Shown here in pieces: positions 5,142-6,105 of a DNA stretch of 6,105 nt; within the stretch, counting starts at the first letter, position 1; each line of letters starts with the position of its first letter. This DNA comes from an uncultured Azospirillum sp. (GTDB lineage Bacteria > Pseudomonadota > Alphaproteobacteria > Azospirillales > Azospirillaceae), in assembly GCA_937960755.1 (NCBI GenBank), contig CALGOL010000023.1, positions 1 to 6,105 on the forward strand. Reading direction: 5' to 3'. The notes beneath the pieces are model-generated. The model did no database searches, had not been told where the DNA came from, and was given only the letters and a program-made list of their open reading frames with translations. A program made the translations under genes and the position numbers.

Positions 5142-6045
5142 GCTCCGGGTCTTCCTCCCAGTCTTCGCGCACCTTGACGAACAGCTTCAGGTGAATGCGC
5201 TGCTCCATGAACTCTTCCAGCTCGCGGCGCGCCGCCTCGCCGATCGCGCGGATGCGCGTCCCGCCCTTGCCCAGCACGATGGCCTTCTGGCTGTCCTTGC
5301 GGACGAAGATCACTTGGGAAATCTTCACCGAGCCGTCGTCGAACTGCTCCCACACTTCGGTTTCCACCGTGGTGGCGTAGGGCAGTTCCTGATGAAGCTG
5401 CAAGAACAGCTTTTCACGGGTGATTTCCGCCGCCAGCAGCCGCATCGGCATGTCGGTGATGTGGTCGTCGGGATAGTGCCACGGCCCTTCCGGCGCCCAG
5501 TCGGCGAGATAGCGGCGCAGGCGGTCCAGCCCGTCGCCGGTCAGCGCCGACACCATGAAAATCTCGTCGAAGATGCCTTCCGCGCTGAACTCGGCGGCCA
5601 AGCCCAGCAGCCGGTCGCGCGGAATGAGGTCGATCTTGTTGAGCACCAGCAGGGCGCGGCGGCCTTCCTGCTTCAGCCGGTCGACGATGCGCTTTGTGTC
5701 CTCGTCGATGCCTTTGCGCCTTGAGGCGTCGAACAGCACGGCGACGCGGTCGGATTCGTCCGCCCCCTGCCACGCCGCCGCCACCATGGCGCGGTCCAAC
5801 CGGCGCTTGGGCTGGAACACGCCTGGGGTGTCGACGAACACCAGTTGCGCCGTTCCTTCAAAGGTGATGCCCAGCACGCGGGCGCGGGTCGTCTGCACCT
5901 TGGGCGAAACGATGGAGACCTTGACCCCGGTCAGCGCGTTCAACAGCGTCGATTTGCCGGCGTTGGGCGCGCCCACCAGGGCGATAAAGCCGCAACGGGT
6001 CGGGGCGGAATCCGCCGCCCCGGTTTCGACGTCAAGTTCAGTCAC
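5107..6045 (-). CDS. era: GTPase Era (16S rRNA processing and 30S subunit maturation)
   Basis: Complete protein of 312 residues, close to the family's usual 295-310. Era binds the 3' end of 16S rRNA and helps 30S ribosomal subunit maturation, at the ribosome and inner membrane. GTPase motifs are all present: G1 GAPNAGKS (25-32), G2 around QTTR (51-54), G3 DTPG (72-75), G4 NKID (136-139) and G5 SAL (166-168). The C-terminal KH domain carries the RNA-binding loop GKGG (259-262) within VLGKGGTRIRAIG and ends IHLKLFVKVREDW. The first 16 or so residues are a short hydrophilic extension before the core. The start is GTG at 6045, preceded by GGAAGGGA (6059-6052) with a 6-base gap. It overlaps the end of rnc by 8 bases, so the two genes are probably translationally coupled. 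Downstream it converges with the unrelated DUF4365 cassette. Confidence 0.98.
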   Translation of the reverse strand: MTELDVETGAADSAPTRCGFIALVGAPNAGKSTLLNALTGVKVSIVSPKVQTTRARVLGITFEGTAQLVFVDTPGVFQPKRRLDRAMVAAAWQGADESDRVAVLFDASRRKGIDEDTKRIVDRLKQEGRRALLVLNKIDLIPRDRLLGLAAEFSAEGIFDEIFMVSALTGDGLDRLRRYLADWAPEGPWHYPDDHITDMPMRLLAAEITREKLFLQLHQELPYATTVETEVWEQFDDGSVKISQVIFVRKDSQKAIVLGKGGTRIRAIGEAARRELEEFMEQRIHLKLFVKVREDWEEDPERYAPWGLDHKA

Positions 6046-6105
6046 CTGATTTCCCTTCCAATTTTTTCATCAGCGCGGCGGCGGCGGCCTGTTCGGCGGC
6101 GCGCT
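6038..6105 (-). CDS. rnc: Ribonuclease III, C-terminal end only (gene runs off the right edge)
   Basis: This stretch is too short to appear as a stand-alone reading frame. On the minus strand it reads RAAEQAAAAALMKKLEGKSGD then TGA (6040-6038), preceded by an incomplete codon ending AG. RAAEQAAA followed by a short Lys/Glu tail is the characteristic end of the double-stranded RNA-binding domain of RNase III. That enzyme cuts double-stranded RNA and processes pre-rRNA. The stop overlaps the GTG start of era by 8 bases, and rnc-era is the conserved order in Proteobacteria, which supports the call despite the very short visible part. The catalytic domain lies outside the window. Confidence 0.88.
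   Translation of the reverse strand, partial: RAAEQAAAAALMKKLEGKSGD
6052..6059 (-). promoter_or_regulatory. Ribosome-binding site of era, inside the end of rnc
   Basis: On the minus strand GGAAGGGA sits 6 bases before the era GTG at 6045 and lies within the last codons of rnc. It supports the non-ATG start and fits coupled translation of rnc and era. Confidence 0.65.

Noticed and set aside
5116..6049. Plus-strand open frames opposite era
   Set aside because: They are antisense to an unmistakable Era; their composition follows the complementary codon bias and no family is recognised.

Overview
The window comes from a high-GC proteobacterial chromosome, most likely an alphaproteobacterium (Rhodospirillales-like). 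I infer this from the strong GC bias at third codon positions, the FecR/TonB-receptor style, and the rnc-era gene pair with its Era sequence. The species cannot be fixed from the sequence alone. There is no rRNA, tRNA, CRISPR array, transposase or integrase, and no gene-free stretch longer than about 120 bases.

Layout. (1) Bases 3-3988, + strand, hold an iron-uptake locus. It starts with the 3' part of a fecR-type anti-sigma regulator. After a 116-base gap comes a FecA-like TonB-dependent receptor with the extra N-terminal signalling (STN) domain. A secreted alpha/beta-hydrolase of the IroE/BesA siderophore-esterase type starts 6 bases after the receptor stop. Together they suggest that a ferric siderophore, probably a catecholate, is sensed and imported by the receptor. 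FecR would relay occupancy to a FecI-type sigma factor, expected just left of the window. The esterase would cut the siderophore in the periplasm to release iron. (2) Bases 4067-5097, + strand, hold a compact two-gene cassette: a DUF4365 protein (predicted PD-(D/E)XK nuclease-like fold) and an unrecognised 168-residue partner. The partner gene drops from about 57% GC to about 30% GC midway, with a matching change in codon use, and looks mosaic or recently acquired. (3) Bases 5107-6105, - strand, hold housekeeping genes: complete era and the last codons of rnc, overlapping by 8 bases. The cassette and era converge with only 9 bases between their stops, and an imperfect hairpin sits over the end of era.

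The receptor and esterase are probably one transcript, driven either by read-through from fecR or by a promoter in the fecR-receptor gap. The best candidate for something little described is the DUF4365 plus unknown-partner cassette beside a core operon. Any defence or toxin-type role is inference from fold and context only; nothing in the sequence proves it.
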